From contig NZ_OMWA01000021.1 of the NCBI RefSeq assembly GCF_900314615.1, positions 1 through 62,550 of the forward strand: DNA of 62,550 nt. Direction: 5' to 3'. This document shows, one piece after another, positions 24,507 through 34,136 of this stretch. This DNA is from an uncultured Methanobrevibacter sp. Lineage in GTDB: Archaea; Methanobacteriota; Methanobacteria; Methanobacteriales; Methanobacteriaceae. Numbering within the stretch: the first letter of the stretch is position 1; every line of letters begins with the position of its first letter. Position numbers and translations under genes: made by a program. The notes below the pieces were generated by a model. The model was given only the letters and a program-made list of their open reading frames with translations. It did not search any database and was not told where the DNA came from.

Positions 24507-25727
24507 TTATTCTAAAATTTCTTCAATCAAATCTTTAGCGGTTTCACCATCTGCCCAGTCGACAATTACGACTATTGCAGTCTGTGATGAGTTGATTTCA
24601 ATTATTTTTATATTGTTTTTTCTAAGCTGTTCGGTTATTGAAGAAATTATTCCCGGCTTTTCAATAATGTCCAGGCTGACGATGGTAATCATTGCAGTGT
24701 CCTTTCCAAGGGACAGTGAATTGAAAACGTCGCTTTTTAAAACAAAATCGTGGAGTATATGATATGCTCTTTGAGCCTCTTTTTTATCAATGAATATTGT
24801 AATTGAATTGTCCCCTACTGATATTTTATAGATATTCAAATCATGTTCTGCCAGATATCTAGTCAGATTTGAAAGAAGCCCTACTTTTGAGAGAAGTTCG
24901 TCTCCTACAAGAGCTATGATTGAAAGGGGATATCCGTAAAGTGAAACGGTCTTGAGGGTTGAATCATCAAAGGGACCGATTATTTCAGTTCCATCAGCTG
25001 TCAGGTCAACATGTGATGCGTTAATTATTTTTGCTTTCAGGTCTTTGGTTTTATATTTTAAAGCGTGAGGGTGTATGAGCTGAACTCCTTTTGTTGAGAG
25101 GTTTCTAAGCTCTTCAACTGAAATCTCTCTTACAAGCTTCGCCTTTTCGATTTGTGTCGGATCACTTGACATTACTCCTTCAACGTCACTTACGATGATA
25201 ATTTCATCAGCATTCAGTGAGTTTCCAATCAGAAATGCTGTAATGTCACTTCCTCCTCTTCCGAGAGTTGTTATTTCTCCGTGAGGTCCTTTTCCTAAAA
25301 ATCCGCAGACAACCGGTATGATTCCCTGATTTAAAAGTATTTTTAATGTGTTGATTTTAGCCTGGCTCTGTTCCAGGTCAATTTTGGCTTCTAAAAAATT
25401 GGTGTCGGTTATGATAGGCCATAAATCATTGTACGGGTCGATAACTTCAGCTTTAAAGCCTTTTGATTCGATAGCAGATTTCAATAGTCTTGCACTAGTC
25501 CTTTCACCCATTGCCATGATTTCAGCTTTCTGGGAGTCTGTGAGGAAATTTCCGGCCGCTTCAGTTGAAAGGGTTAATAATTCATCGGTAGCGTTACTTG
25601 CTGCTGAAGCTATTACTACTACCTGATTTCCTTTCATGTGTTCTTTTATGACAGATTCTGCTGCATCTTTAAATTTTAAGCCGTCTTTAAGCGCATTTCC
25701 ATCAAATTTTGCTACTATCAAATCCAT
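24507..25727 (-). CDS. lysC: Aspartate kinase, with a degenerate N-terminal signature
   Basis: First step of the aspartate pathway to Lys, Thr and Met (406 residues from the ATG at 25727, which has AGGTGA upstream; the frame also offers a GTG at 25736). It contains MAMGERTSARLL, PVVCGFLGKGPHGEITTLGRGGSDITA, a SDVEGVMSSDP segment, and two C-terminal ACT domains for allosteric control (about residues 265-406). The N-terminal family signature KFGGTS reads KFDGNA here, changing residues next to the ATP/aspartate site. Other features are normal. It could be an active variant, or a regulatory/specialised paralog. Confidence 0.8.
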   Translation of the reverse strand: MDLIVAKFDGNALKDGLKFKDAAESVIKEHMKGNQVVVIASAASNATDELLTLSTEAAGNFLTDSQKAEIMAMGERTSARLLKSAIESKGFKAEVIDPYNDLWPIITDTNFLEAKIDLEQSQAKINTLKILLNQGIIPVVCGFLGKGPHGEITTLGRGGSDITAFLIGNSLNADEIIIVSDVEGVMSSDPTQIEKAKLVREISVEELRNLSTKGVQLIHPHALKYKTKDLKAKIINASHVDLTADGTEIIGPFDDSTLKTVSLYGYPLSIIALVGDELLSKVGLLSNLTRYLAEHDLNIYKISVGDNSITIFIDKKEAQRAYHILHDFVLKSDVFNSLSLGKDTAMITIVSLDIIEKPGIISSITEQLRKNNIKIIEINSSQTAIVVIVDWADGETAKDLIEEILE

Positions 25728-25845
25728 TAAATTCACCTATTACAATAAATTATGTGATTTGATTATAATAAAAGTTTGTATGATTATGAAAATTTCTGGG
25801 TTGGTTATGGTCTGTTTAATTTTTTAAAATGATTAAAAATATGGG

Positions 25846-25868
25846 GATAAGGATTTTTAATCCTTATC
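25846..25868 (-). terminator. Terminator hairpin after the duplicated adhesin tail
   Basis: GATAAGGAT (25846-25854) and ATCCTTATC (25860-25868). Very similar hairpins close the genes ending at 27929 and 32555. Here it abuts the duplicated adhesin tail rather than the intact gene, suggesting that this tail is the original 3' end. Confidence 0.55.
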
Positions 25869-25953
25869 TTAAAACTTTAGCGGTTTTTTTAACGATATCC
25901 TTTCCGTATCCTGCCTGATAGGTTATTTTCTTTCCTGCTTTGAGCTTTTTGAG
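25864..25953 (-). repeat. 90-bp exact copy of the 3' end of the adhesin at 26467
   Basis: Identical to 26467-26556: the last 29 codons of that adhesin plus its stop codon. It lies 7 bases beyond the stop of the DUF2283 gene and has no start of its own. Confidence 0.95.
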
Positions 25954-25960
25954 GAAAGAT

Positions 25961-26326
25961 TTATGCTGTGACTAGTTCTGATTCCAATGCTGGAAGTCCA
26001 TTTAAATTTGTTGCAGTTCTGTTCATATCAAAGGTTTGTGTTTTATTGTGGACGGGTACTATTAACTGGACTTTTAACTTAATTACGTCTTTGGTAATAA
26101 CAGACTGGATACATATTTTAACTAAATTATTGAAATTGCTTTTATCTAAATTAAATACTTTAGATGCATTTAAAAATTCAAATGCGACGGGTTTGCCTTC
26201 ATTATCAATATCCAATATTACGTCATTGTCCAATTCAAGTGAAACTTCATATTCATAATTGTCAAGGCAGTATATGAATAATGAGTCTCCTTTGTAATCA
26301 TAATCGTATGTCACTTTGTTGTTCAT
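25961..26326 (-). CDS. DUF2283-family protein (121 residues)
   Basis: Residues 1-60 match the DUF2283 pattern: YDYDYKGDSLFIYCLDN..., LELDNDVILDIDNEGKPVAFEFLNASKV. A helical tail of about 60 residues follows (KSNFNNLVKICIQSVITKDVIKLKVQLIV). DUF2283 proteins are small, of unknown function, and often found near toxin-antitoxin or other accessory genes. GGTGAG is 4 bases before the ATG. The gene is bracketed by the two copies of the adhesin 3' end, so it appears to have been inserted into the adhesin gene's end. Confidence 0.75.
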   Translation of the reverse strand: MNNKVTYDYDYKGDSLFIYCLDNYEYEVSLELDNDVILDIDNEGKPVAFEFLNASKVFNLDKSNFNNLVKICIQSVITKDVIKLKVQLIVPVHNKTQTFDMNRTATNLNGLPALESELVTA

Positions 26327-26466
26327 TTTCTCACCCTTTGACTTCTATAAGTTTCCATAACAGTTACAAAGTTAACAGTCTTGTAATCATTCATGCCTAT
26401 AACTGATGAGGTGTAATAAAACTTGTCTAAGTGCAACTGCATGAAAAAACACAAATATGGTTGTTA

Positions 26467-26556
26467 TTATCTTAAAACTTTAGCGGTTTTTTTAACGATA
26501 TCCTTTCCGTATCCTGCCTGATAGGTTATTTTCTTTCCTGCTTTGAGCTTTTTGAG
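26467..26556 (-). repeat. Other copy of the 90-bp duplication (functional adhesin 3' end)
   Basis: Exact partner of 25864-25953. It encodes the final LKAGKKITYQAGYGKDIVK... of the adhesin. No hairpin follows this copy. Confidence 0.95.
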
Positions 26557-27840
26557 AACTGATTTTTTTATAGTAACTTTAGCTATTCCTTTGTAGTTGG
26601 TTTTGGCCTTGTATATCTTGCCGTTGAACTTGAATGTAACTGTTTTGTATTTGATTGGCTTGGAATTTTTCAAAGTTGCCTGCAGTGTCAGCTTTTTGGC
26701 TGATTTTTTGACTTTAACTGCCTTAAGTGTTATGATATGTTTTACGGTCACTGTTGTACGTGCCCACTGCATATCACCATCATAAGCGGTCAGTGTGTAT
26801 TTTCCTGGTGTGAGTGCTGATGGAATCTTATATGTGACTTTACCGTTTTTCGGTGTGATTTTTGTAGAGTATTTGGAAATGCTCACTTTAATCTGTGAGG
26901 TAATTGCACGTGATGTGAAAACCGCATTTTTTGAGTCCTTATAATACATGTAGATGTTTTTCGGAGCTATAAGCATAGGGGTTTCCTCAATCTCAAAAGT
27001 CATGTTAATGGTCTTTTTAGGATACTTGCTGTCTCCCGGATAGGTTGCTTTAAGATAATGTGTTCCCGCTTCGGCTATCGGTATTCCGTTGGAGTCATAT
27101 GAGTATTTTTTGCCGTCAATGTAGACTTCGGCTTTTTTAGTAGTATCATAAGGCAGTGTAATCATTACAACCTCATTTCCATATACTTCCGCTTCAAAGA
27201 TGTATGTAAGATCAATTGTCTTTGTTTTGGATGCTCCGTTTACTCTAACCTCTATTTTGTGTGTGCCGAATGTCAAATCATCAATAGGATAGTTGTATGA
27301 TTTTTTATCCGTAATTGATAGTGTCTTGTAGAGCTTTGAGTCTGCATAGATTTCAATGTTTCCTTTAACACAGTCTGAAATGAATACTTCAACGTTTCTA
27401 TTGGAATAAATTCCCTGTGTGACGACATCCGGAATGTGGATGATTGCATCTGTTGCATTGAAAGTGACTGTTTTTGAATAGGGGCTGTAGTGGGTGTTTC
27501 CCTTAAAATCCAGCTTCATTGTGTGCTCGGATTTTGTGAAGTTATAGGTGTAGTAGCCTTCAAAATGCCTGAATGAAGTGTCCTTTTCAGCGTCCTTTCC
27601 ATGCCAGTCAACAGTCTTGTTGTCAATGTATAAGTCGAATTCGGTGATTTCGCATTCGTCCGGTATATTGTAGACGTAAAGGTCGTATCTGTCTTTGTCT
27701 GTTAGAATTTCTCCGTATGCATCGTCGTATAGTATTTCAACATCCTCAATCGGGCTTGCAGTCGTATTGTCCTCGGCGCTTGCAGCTCCAATTGACAGGA
27801 ATGTCATAAAAATAAGTGCAAATAGTATTGTCTTTTTCAT
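26467..27840 (-). CDS. Secreted adhesin-like protein with Ig-like repeats (457 residues)
   Basis: Signal peptide MKKTILFALIFMTFLSIGAASA; GGAGAT 4 bases upstream supports the ATG at 27840 over the TTG at 27852. Three to four Ig-like repeats follow (FTKSEHTMKLDFKGNTHYSPY, LTFGTHKIEVRVNG, EAGTHYLKATYPGDSKYPKK, LTPGKYTLTAYDGD), then the basic C-terminal block VKKSAKKLTLQATLKNSKPIKYKTVTFKFNG shared with the adhesins at 11689 and 27929. The final 29 codons plus stop are duplicated downstream around a DUF2283 gene. It is probably surface-associated; the ligand is unknown. Confidence 0.83.
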   Translation of the reverse strand: MKKTILFALIFMTFLSIGAASAEDNTTASPIEDVEILYDDAYGEILTDKDRYDLYVYNIPDECEITEFDLYIDNKTVDWHGKDAEKDTSFRHFEGYYTYNFTKSEHTMKLDFKGNTHYSPYSKTVTFNATDAIIHIPDVVTQGIYSNRNVEVFISDCVKGNIEIYADSKLYKTLSITDKKSYNYPIDDLTFGTHKIEVRVNGASKTKTIDLTYIFEAEVYGNEVVMITLPYDTTKKAEVYIDGKKYSYDSNGIPIAEAGTHYLKATYPGDSKYPKKTINMTFEIEETPMLIAPKNIYMYYKDSKNAVFTSRAITSQIKVSISKYSTKITPKNGKVTYKIPSALTPGKYTLTAYDGDMQWARTTVTVKHIITLKAVKVKKSAKKLTLQATLKNSKPIKYKTVTFKFNGKIYKAKTNYKGIAKVTIKKSVLKKLKAGKKITYQAGYGKDIVKKTAKVLR

Positions 27841-27911
27841 GTTAATCTCCAAAAATGTTATAGTTAAACTTATTGTTTTTGGAGTTATTAAGGTTTTAAA
27901 AAAATAGAAAA

Positions 27912-27932
27912 ATAAGGATATTGAATCCTTAT
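27912..27932 (-). terminator. Terminator hairpin of the 1430-residue adhesin gene
   Basis: ATAAGGAT (27912-27919) and ATCCTTAT (27925-27932) overlap the stop codon; a T-rich sequence follows on the minus strand. Confidence 0.5.
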
Positions 27933-30900
27933 CTTTTAACTTTAACTGTTTTTTTGACAGTATCTTTCATATAAGTTGCCTGATATGTTACTTTTTTGCC
28001 TACTTTAAGTTTTTTAAGGACATTTGATTTTACGGTAACCTTGGCTATTCCTTTCTTGTCTGTTTTGGCTTTGTAGGTTTTGCCGTTGAACTTGAAGGTA
28101 ATCTTTTTGCCTTTAAGGTATTTTCCGTTGACCTTTTTGAGAGTTGCCTGCAGGACGAGTTTTTTGGCTGATTTTTTAACGGTTACCTTTTTAAGTGTTA
28201 CAATATGGCTTACTGTGAGCTTTTTGGTTATTGACTCGCCGAGTGCAGTTGCCTTGATAGTGTATGTTTTTGGAATTTGTGTTACCTTAAAGCTTGCAAT
28301 ACCTTTTTCATTGGTTAGGACTGTTTTGAATGTTTTTCCGTTAACCTTAAAGACAACTGAAACGTTGCCTGATATTTTACCGTCAGTTCCGTATACTGTA
28401 ACTGAATAATATTTTCCGGCAGTGTAGAGTACTGAGGCGTCTTTTGCAACTATTTTGGCATCGACAAGAACGGTTGTGTTTGCTGTTTTAAGCATTGGAG
28501 AGTATTTGTCATCGCCTGAATAGGAAATTGTAACTTCATAGTTTCCGGCAGGTAAATCATCTGCTGTAACTGATGCTTTTCCATTTACAACTTCCGCAGT
28601 GTATGTTTTGTTGGCGATTGTTACTGTAAGTGTACCGGTTGCGTCTTCAGGCAGATTGATTGAGTAAGTAGGTGTTTTGGATGCTTCTGCATCTTTTACA
28701 GGGATGATGTCTTCACTTATGTCATTTTCAATTTCCCTTACTTTAAATGATGCGGTCTGTGAGTCGCCTAAAACATTCTCGTTTCCTCCATATGTTGCAG
28801 TTACGGTGTAGTTTCCGGCTTTCAGATTCTCAATAATTATGCTTGCGCTGCCGTCTGTGATTTCAGCAGTGTAGTTTGAATCTGCAACTTGAACAAGGAT
28901 GCTTCCGGTTGCATTGCTGTTGATTTTAAATGTCACAGTTGCAATTTCGCCTTCATTGATATTTGGGGCGGTTATTGTCATGTTTGCATCTTGCATGGTC
29001 TTTTCGATGATTTTAACAGATTTTTTGCTCACAGAAGCATATTTTTCATCTCCTGTGTATGAAAATGTCACGTTTTCATCTGATTTTAAATCAGCCACAT
29101 CAACTGTAGCTTTTCCGTTTTCCAATGTTGCATGATAGAATTTATCATCGGCATTTAGGATAACTTCTCCTGTTGCATCTTCATCAAGCTCTACAGTCAG
29201 TTTGTCATCTGATTTTGTGATTTGAATGCTGCTTTGAGGATTTGTAACGGTTATGATGTATCCGTCACCATATATTACTGAGTAGTATGATCCGTAGATT
29301 TTATCGCCGGTATATTTTATTTGGGAGAATATTTCTCCTTTAGGAAGACCGGACAGGGATATTTTGCCCACTCCATTTTTAACGGTTGTATTCACTCCAA
29401 ATGCTTCAAGAATACCGTTCGCATCATCTGGGAGGTTGATTATAAAGTATTCGTCACTTCCAATAGTCATTTTTTCCGGATATGTGAATGTCGGATGGAC
29501 ATTTAAATATATTGCATAGGTGTCCAGATTGTACTTGGCGTCATCATATTTGATTTTATATGTTGTGATTCCTAATCCGTATTTTTCAAGTGTTGCAGTT
29601 GTTTTTCCGTTGACTAACTGGTATTCGCCAGCAGGAATCTCATAGTAATCTTCGCTTGTTTCATTATACTCTTCACGGTATAAGTATAATTTTCCGTTGG
29701 CATCTTTTGGAAGTTCGACGTTAAATGATACAGAATCTCCGAGAGTAAGATGTTCGGATAACATTTCAGTTGTTCCGTTAAGAAGTGGCATTATGTTGAC
29801 CTGCTCGGAATAATCTGCGTAGTATTCAGGCCAGTCTTCACTTTCACAGTCAGTAACTTCTGCTATCAGGTCGTGGGTTCCAAATCCGAGGTTGTCTATT
29901 GAAGCTGTAGCCTTACCGTTAATGACTTTTACTTTTTTAAGTTCAACTTTCCCGTCAGTATCGTCGTAAATGTAGAGTGTTGCGTTTATGTATTCCGGAA
30001 CGTTCACGGTGAAAATGATTTCTTCACCGTATCTCATAGTGTCTTGGATATTTGATGTAATTTCTCTTTTGATATCAGCTACTGTGAGTATTGCCAGATC
30101 TATTGTCAGTTCCGGATATTTGTCACCGTCATATTTTACTTTAAGCTCATGATCTCCTTCACTCAGGTTTGCAAGTTTCAATACAGCTTTTCCGTTGCTT
30201 ATTGGGAGTGTGTAGTCCTTATCTGCAGTGACTATCAGATTTCCGGTAACTTCAAGAGGCACATTAAATTCAATGGTATTTGTCTCGTAGCTGTACATGC
30301 TGTATTTTTCAATGTTGTATGAAAGGTCATACTGTGCATTTATGAGGGATTTTTCGGATTTTTCAGTATTTCCGCTCCTGTAGATTATTTCTACTTCATG
30401 AGGTCCGTAGGTCATGTTTTCAGCATATACTTCAGTATGTTTGTCGGCAATGTCCATGTTTGTGATTTTACCGTCAACTATTAAGGTGTAGTATCCGTTT
30501 TCATAAATTGATCGGATTTCAGCAATTCTGCCGTCAGGTGTGTAGTCCGGATAGGTTCCGATATAGTTTATTTCATCAATGTCGATGATTACCTCAACAA
30601 CATTGAATTTGATTTCAGCTGATGTAGCTTTGTAGTAGTCATCACCCATATAATCAATTTTAAGTGTGTGTTCGCCTAAATCAAGTGCTGAGATGTTCAA
30701 TGAATCCTGCAAGTCAATGTCCTGTGTTTCAACAAATTTTCCGTCAATGTATATTTTCAAACTGCCTGTGATTTCACTTGGAAGGTTGTGTGTGCTATAG
30801 TAGAAATATTCGCTGCCTTTAAGATCATCTGCTGCAGAAATGTTCAGCTCAAATTCAGGAGCGATGAGGTTAACTCCGACTCCAATCCATTTGTGATAGG

Positions 30901-32212
30901 TGTAATTTTCACTTTCAAAGCTTAACTCCATCTCCATGTACCAGAATCCTGCTCCTGTGTTATCTTCAGTTTCAAGGTTAAACAGTTCAATGCTTCCTTT
31001 GCCGTTTTTGACATTGACGCTTCTTTCTTCTCCATTAATGTTTAATGTCAATGTTCCTTCATATGCTTCAGGAAGTGTGATTGTAAGGTAGTTTTTGTCT
31101 TTTGAATATATTTTGGAGGCAACTTCAACAGCAGGTGTCACTTCAAGGTACGGTTCGTATGAGTAATCAAATTCTCCAAGACTGGCTGTGTAGTCGCTTC
31201 CGGTGTAGTTTGCATAAATTGCATGTTTTCCTAAATCTAAACCGGAAATGTCAACGCTTGCAAATCCGTCCTTTAACGGTGAAGTTCCAATAAGTTTATA
31301 TGATTCTATTGTATCTTCTTCATCGTTTATTATTGCTTCATAAACATTTAGGCTGCCTTTTGCATCAGCCGGAAGATTGAGATATACGTTGGTTTTTTTA
31401 TCAAAATCAATTACTGTATCGTTGAGTATTATCCTAGGGTAAACGTCAAGTACGATTTTATCTGTATCACTAGGATAGTCGCTTCCTGTGTAAGTGAATG
31501 TCAATGTGTTTTCACCAATTTTCAGCTGGTCGTGTGATATTAAAATGGCATATGAGAATTCTTCATAGTTTTTGTCTATTTCATCTTTGCTTATTGTGTA
31601 TTTTTTCCCGTTGACTGTATAGGAAACGTCTCCCTGCGCATCCCGTAAGACTATATCGATTGGCAGGTCATCTCCGTATCTTAAAAATCCTTCAATTTCA
31701 TCTTGCGGATATGCTTTAAAGCCCCAGTTTCCGATAAGGGTATATGTCTGATTAAATCCGTCGTATGTGTCATCATCATGATAGGATACATTGACTTTGT
31801 ATGTCCTGTAGGTCATCTCAAGGCCTAAATCATCTGGGGTCAGACTGAAATCAGGTTTTTCATCTATCTTTGCTGAATATAATTTAGCATCGTCTACATA
31901 AACGTCAAGAATTCCTCCGCTTCCATAATCCCAGAAATCCCAGGATATGAATGTTTCTGTTTCATGTTCGCTGATTGTGTATTTTTCAGGAACATAAATT
32001 GAATAATCTGGAGGATTTTCATATTCTTCCTCTATTGTCTCATCATCACTGATGTTGTCATCATTTATGTTATCTGCAATGATGTTGTCCTCTTCGTGAG
32101 TTAATGCAGCTGAATCTTGTGTTTCGTTTAAATCATCAGCGGCACTGACTGCACCAATTGCAAGTATTGCAACTAATATTGTCGTTGCAAGTAAAATTTT
32201 TCTGTACTTCAT
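27929..32212 (-). CDS. Giant secreted adhesin-like protein with about thirteen Ig-like repeats
   Basis: About 1427 residues. Signal peptide MKYRKILLATTILVAILAIGAVSAADD, then an acidic Asp/Glu/Asn-rich stretch. Many repeats of about 90 residues follow, each built as a strand pattern with endings like LGKHAIYANYTGSDY, LGEHTLKIDYMGDDYY, SEGDHELKVKYDGDKYP and AGNYEVTISYSGDDKY. The last 100 residues are the basic block VKKSAKKLVLQATLKKVNG...KVGKKVTYQATYMKDTVKK. Start 32212 (ATG) lies just after GTGAT; a GTG at 32221 is in frame. Such proteins are thought to mediate contact with host or partner microbes. Confidence 0.85.
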   Translation of the reverse strand: MKYRKILLATTILVAILAIGAVSAADDLNETQDSAALTHEEDNIIADNINDDNISDDETIEEEYENPPDYSIYVPEKYTISEHETETFISWDFWDYGSGGILDVYVDDAKLYSAKIDEKPDFSLTPDDLGLEMTYRTYKVNVSYHDDDTYDGFNQTYTLIGNWGFKAYPQDEIEGFLRYGDDLPIDIVLRDAQGDVSYTVNGKKYTISKDEIDKNYEEFSYAILISHDQLKIGENTLTFTYTGSDYPSDTDKIVLDVYPRIILNDTVIDFDKKTNVYLNLPADAKGSLNVYEAIINDEEDTIESYKLIGTSPLKDGFASVDISGLDLGKHAIYANYTGSDYTASLGEFDYSYEPYLEVTPAVEVASKIYSKDKNYLTITLPEAYEGTLTLNINGEERSVNVKNGKGSIELFNLETEDNTGAGFWYMEMELSFESENYTYHKWIGVGVNLIAPEFELNISAADDLKGSEYFYYSTHNLPSEITGSLKIYIDGKFVETQDIDLQDSLNISALDLGEHTLKIDYMGDDYYKATSAEIKFNVVEVIIDIDEINYIGTYPDYTPDGRIAEIRSIYENGYYTLIVDGKITNMDIADKHTEVYAENMTYGPHEVEIIYRSGNTEKSEKSLINAQYDLSYNIEKYSMYSYETNTIEFNVPLEVTGNLIVTADKDYTLPISNGKAVLKLANLSEGDHELKVKYDGDKYPELTIDLAILTVADIKREITSNIQDTMRYGEEIIFTVNVPEYINATLYIYDDTDGKVELKKVKVINGKATASIDNLGFGTHDLIAEVTDCESEDWPEYYADYSEQVNIMPLLNGTTEMLSEHLTLGDSVSFNVELPKDANGKLYLYREEYNETSEDYYEIPAGEYQLVNGKTTATLEKYGLGITTYKIKYDDAKYNLDTYAIYLNVHPTFTYPEKMTIGSDEYFIINLPDDANGILEAFGVNTTVKNGVGKISLSGLPKGEIFSQIKYTGDKIYGSYYSVIYGDGYIITVTNPQSSIQITKSDDKLTVELDEDATGEVILNADDKFYHATLENGKATVDVADLKSDENVTFSYTGDEKYASVSKKSVKIIEKTMQDANMTITAPNINEGEIATVTFKINSNATGSILVQVADSNYTAEITDGSASIIIENLKAGNYTVTATYGGNENVLGDSQTASFKVREIENDISEDIIPVKDAEASKTPTYSINLPEDATGTLTVTIANKTYTAEVVNGKASVTADDLPAGNYEVTISYSGDDKYSPMLKTANTTVLVDAKIVAKDASVLYTAGKYYSVTVYGTDGKISGNVSVVFKVNGKTFKTVLTNEKGIASFKVTQIPKTYTIKATALGESITKKLTVSHIVTLKKVTVKKSAKKLVLQATLKKVNGKYLKGKKITFKFNGKTYKAKTDKKGIAKVTVKSNVLKKLKVGKKVTYQATYMKDTVKKTVKVKR

Positions 32213-32221
32213 TATTATCAC

Positions 32222-32537
32222 ATGTATTAATTTAAATTATATTCAATTTAAGTATTCTTTGAATATATTTAATATTTATTTTAGACATTCTATTTATAGT
32301 TTTATATATAATCTGAACTTTTGTTGGCTGAATTTTTATAAAAAAAGATATTGTTTAAAATTTTATCATTGAATTATGATTTTGGAGATAAAAATATTTT
32401 TTGTTTAATATTTCGTTTAAATTAGTGGTGTAAAGTTTGGATTGGATGATGGGATGTCTTTATATTAAAAATAAGGTTTGAGATGGATTTTAAATAATCT
32501 ATTTCTTTTTTTTCTTTGAAATAAAAAATAAGGGAAA
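32222..32537. other. AT-rich region upstream of the giant adhesin
   Basis: About 315 bases with several possible TATA boxes for the minus-strand adhesin (TATATAAAACTATAAATAGA on the minus strand, near 32290-32312). No open frame or RNA structure I can support. Confidence 0.3.
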
Positions 32538-32558
32538 ATAAGGATTTTCAGTCCTTAT
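32538..32558 (-). terminator. Terminator hairpin at the stop of the 487-residue membrane protein
   Basis: ATAAGGA (32538-32544) and TCCTTAT (32552-32558) span the stop codon, with a T-rich sequence following on the minus strand. Confidence 0.5.
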
Positions 32559-34018
32559 TTATGTTTTTCATCTTCGATTTCTTTTAGGATTTGATCAATC
32601 AAATCAGAGTCATATTCCTCTTCGCTTGGCTCTGTCTGAGGTTTGGAATCCTCACTTTGAAGAGGTTCTGATTCCTCAAGAATTGAATCGATTTCTTCAA
32701 GGGTAGTTTCATTAATCTGATTGTCAAAGTAATTGTCGCTTACATCATATGTCGGCTGGCTTTCATATTTTGGAGGTTCTTCAGATTTCTTTGTATTTAA
32801 TGTAATCGGAAGGGCCTTCATGCTGCCTCTCAGGTAAAAGCTTATGAAAATTATAACGAGCATGTATGCGATAAGCAGATTCGGATAAAGGAACCTGTTT
32901 TCATTTAGAGGACATGTCAGAAAGACTCCAACTATGTTAATGATATTCGGAACGTATATAAGATACATCTCTTTTGATTTGGTAACGAACTGAAGAGCTA
33001 TTAAAAGGATTATTGCAAGATACATGTAGAGTGCAGGGCTCATAAACAGTGTATCTGTAAGAGTGTGGTCCTTGAAATAGAGCGCATATGAATTTACCAT
33101 ATTGTAGCTTCCCTTGCCGTAATTGGCTGAGGTAAGCTTTTCATAGCTTTCAGTCGGGGTGATTTTGCCCTGTGTGTAGAACTTGTTTTGGGCCTCTTTA
33201 ACAGGGTCTGCGTTTGCTGTTAGATAATATGCCTGACCTTCCCAGTCATCTCCTCTTAAAACGCTCCACACCATCGGAACTCCGCCTGCACTGTTTGTGT
33301 GTGCATCTTCAACATGATATGCAAAGCTTAAAGATCCGATAATCAGTATTAAAACGATTGCAAGAGCCGGAAGTATGAGAAATGTCCTCTCGGTATTTCT
33401 GTTTTTCATATAAAGATAAACTAAAATCGCCGCAAGGGTTATAATTCCAATAAAGATTCCAACAGAACTTAAATGGGATGTCACTGCAATTGTTAAAGCC
33501 AAAATTATAGCAAATTTAAGGCTCATTTCACCGTTTCTGTCGATAAGCACCTTAATTAAAAAGCTTAAAAAAAGCATTCCGTAGGCAAAAAGAATATTGC
33601 TCCACAAAGCTATTGAATAGACTGCATTAATAGGAATCAGACAGACTATAAGAGTAACTGCAAACTCCAAAACAAAGAGGTTGCTGCTCTTGGATGTGTC
33701 GTCTCGATGATACTTGCAGATTACAGTCCAAATTAAAGCAAAAACAAGAATCTGGAAAAAGACAACTGACAATGGGGTCTGGAAGACTTTAAGAAAAATC
33801 ATTACAATTACAGTGTATAAAAACGGCACACTGCTGTTGAACTGGCCTGAGGCAATCTGGTGCAGCTGGCTGAATGACTGTGTTGTCAAAATCCCCGGAT
33901 TGTAGATATAGAGATACAGAGAAAATATAAGAATCGGTATGATAAATATCATCAAATCTCTATAGTTTACTTTTTTAATCATGGACATCAAATCCATACT
34001 CTGCAAGTTTTTGTTCAT
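32555..34018 (-). CDS. Polytopic membrane protein with acidic cytoplasmic tail (GT-C-like), paralog 1
   Basis: A 487-residue protein with about 10-11 membrane segments. The first long loop reads YNPGILTTQSFSQLHQIASGQFNSSVPFLYT. This resembles DUF6020-type or GT-C glycosyltransferase-like membrane proteins, an uncertain assignment. The last 90 residues are soluble, acidic, and end YDSDLIDQILKEIEDEKHK; a near-identical tail ends the paralog at 35574. It is divergent from a GtrB/GtrA pair, suggesting a role as the enzyme that transfers the lipid-linked sugar. Its start has no binding site and a TATA-like tract about 30 bases upstream, so it is probably leaderless. Confidence 0.65.
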   Translation of the reverse strand: MNKNLQSMDLMSMIKKVNYRDLMIFIIPILIFSLYLYIYNPGILTTQSFSQLHQIASGQFNSSVPFLYTVIVMIFLKVFQTPLSVVFFQILVFALIWTVICKYHRDDTSKSSNLFVLEFAVTLIVCLIPINAVYSIALWSNILFAYGMLFLSFLIKVLIDRNGEMSLKFAIILALTIAVTSHLSSVGIFIGIITLAAILVYLYMKNRNTERTFLILPALAIVLILIIGSLSFAYHVEDAHTNSAGGVPMVWSVLRGDDWEGQAYYLTANADPVKEAQNKFYTQGKITPTESYEKLTSANYGKGSYNMVNSYALYFKDHTLTDTLFMSPALYMYLAIILLIALQFVTKSKEMYLIYVPNIINIVGVFLTCPLNENRFLYPNLLIAYMLVIIFISFYLRGSMKALPITLNTKKSEEPPKYESQPTYDVSDNYFDNQINETTLEEIDSILEESEPLQSEDSKPQTEPSEEEYDSDLIDQILKEIEDEKHK

Positions 34019-34100
34019 GAGTAATATTTTGTGAATATAAATATATAATAATTTTTATGGTTAAAAAAGAATTGTTTATGATTTGCAAATCGGAGATAAG

Positions 34101-34112
34101 TATTTTTATATG
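34101..34112 (+). promoter_or_regulatory. TATA box of the gtrB-like gene (near-leaderless)
   Basis: TATTTTTATATG is centred about 30 bases before the ATG at 34137, placing the transcription start within a few bases of the start codon. Confidence 0.45.
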
Positions 34113-34136
34113 TGATAAACATAAAAATAGGTTTAT

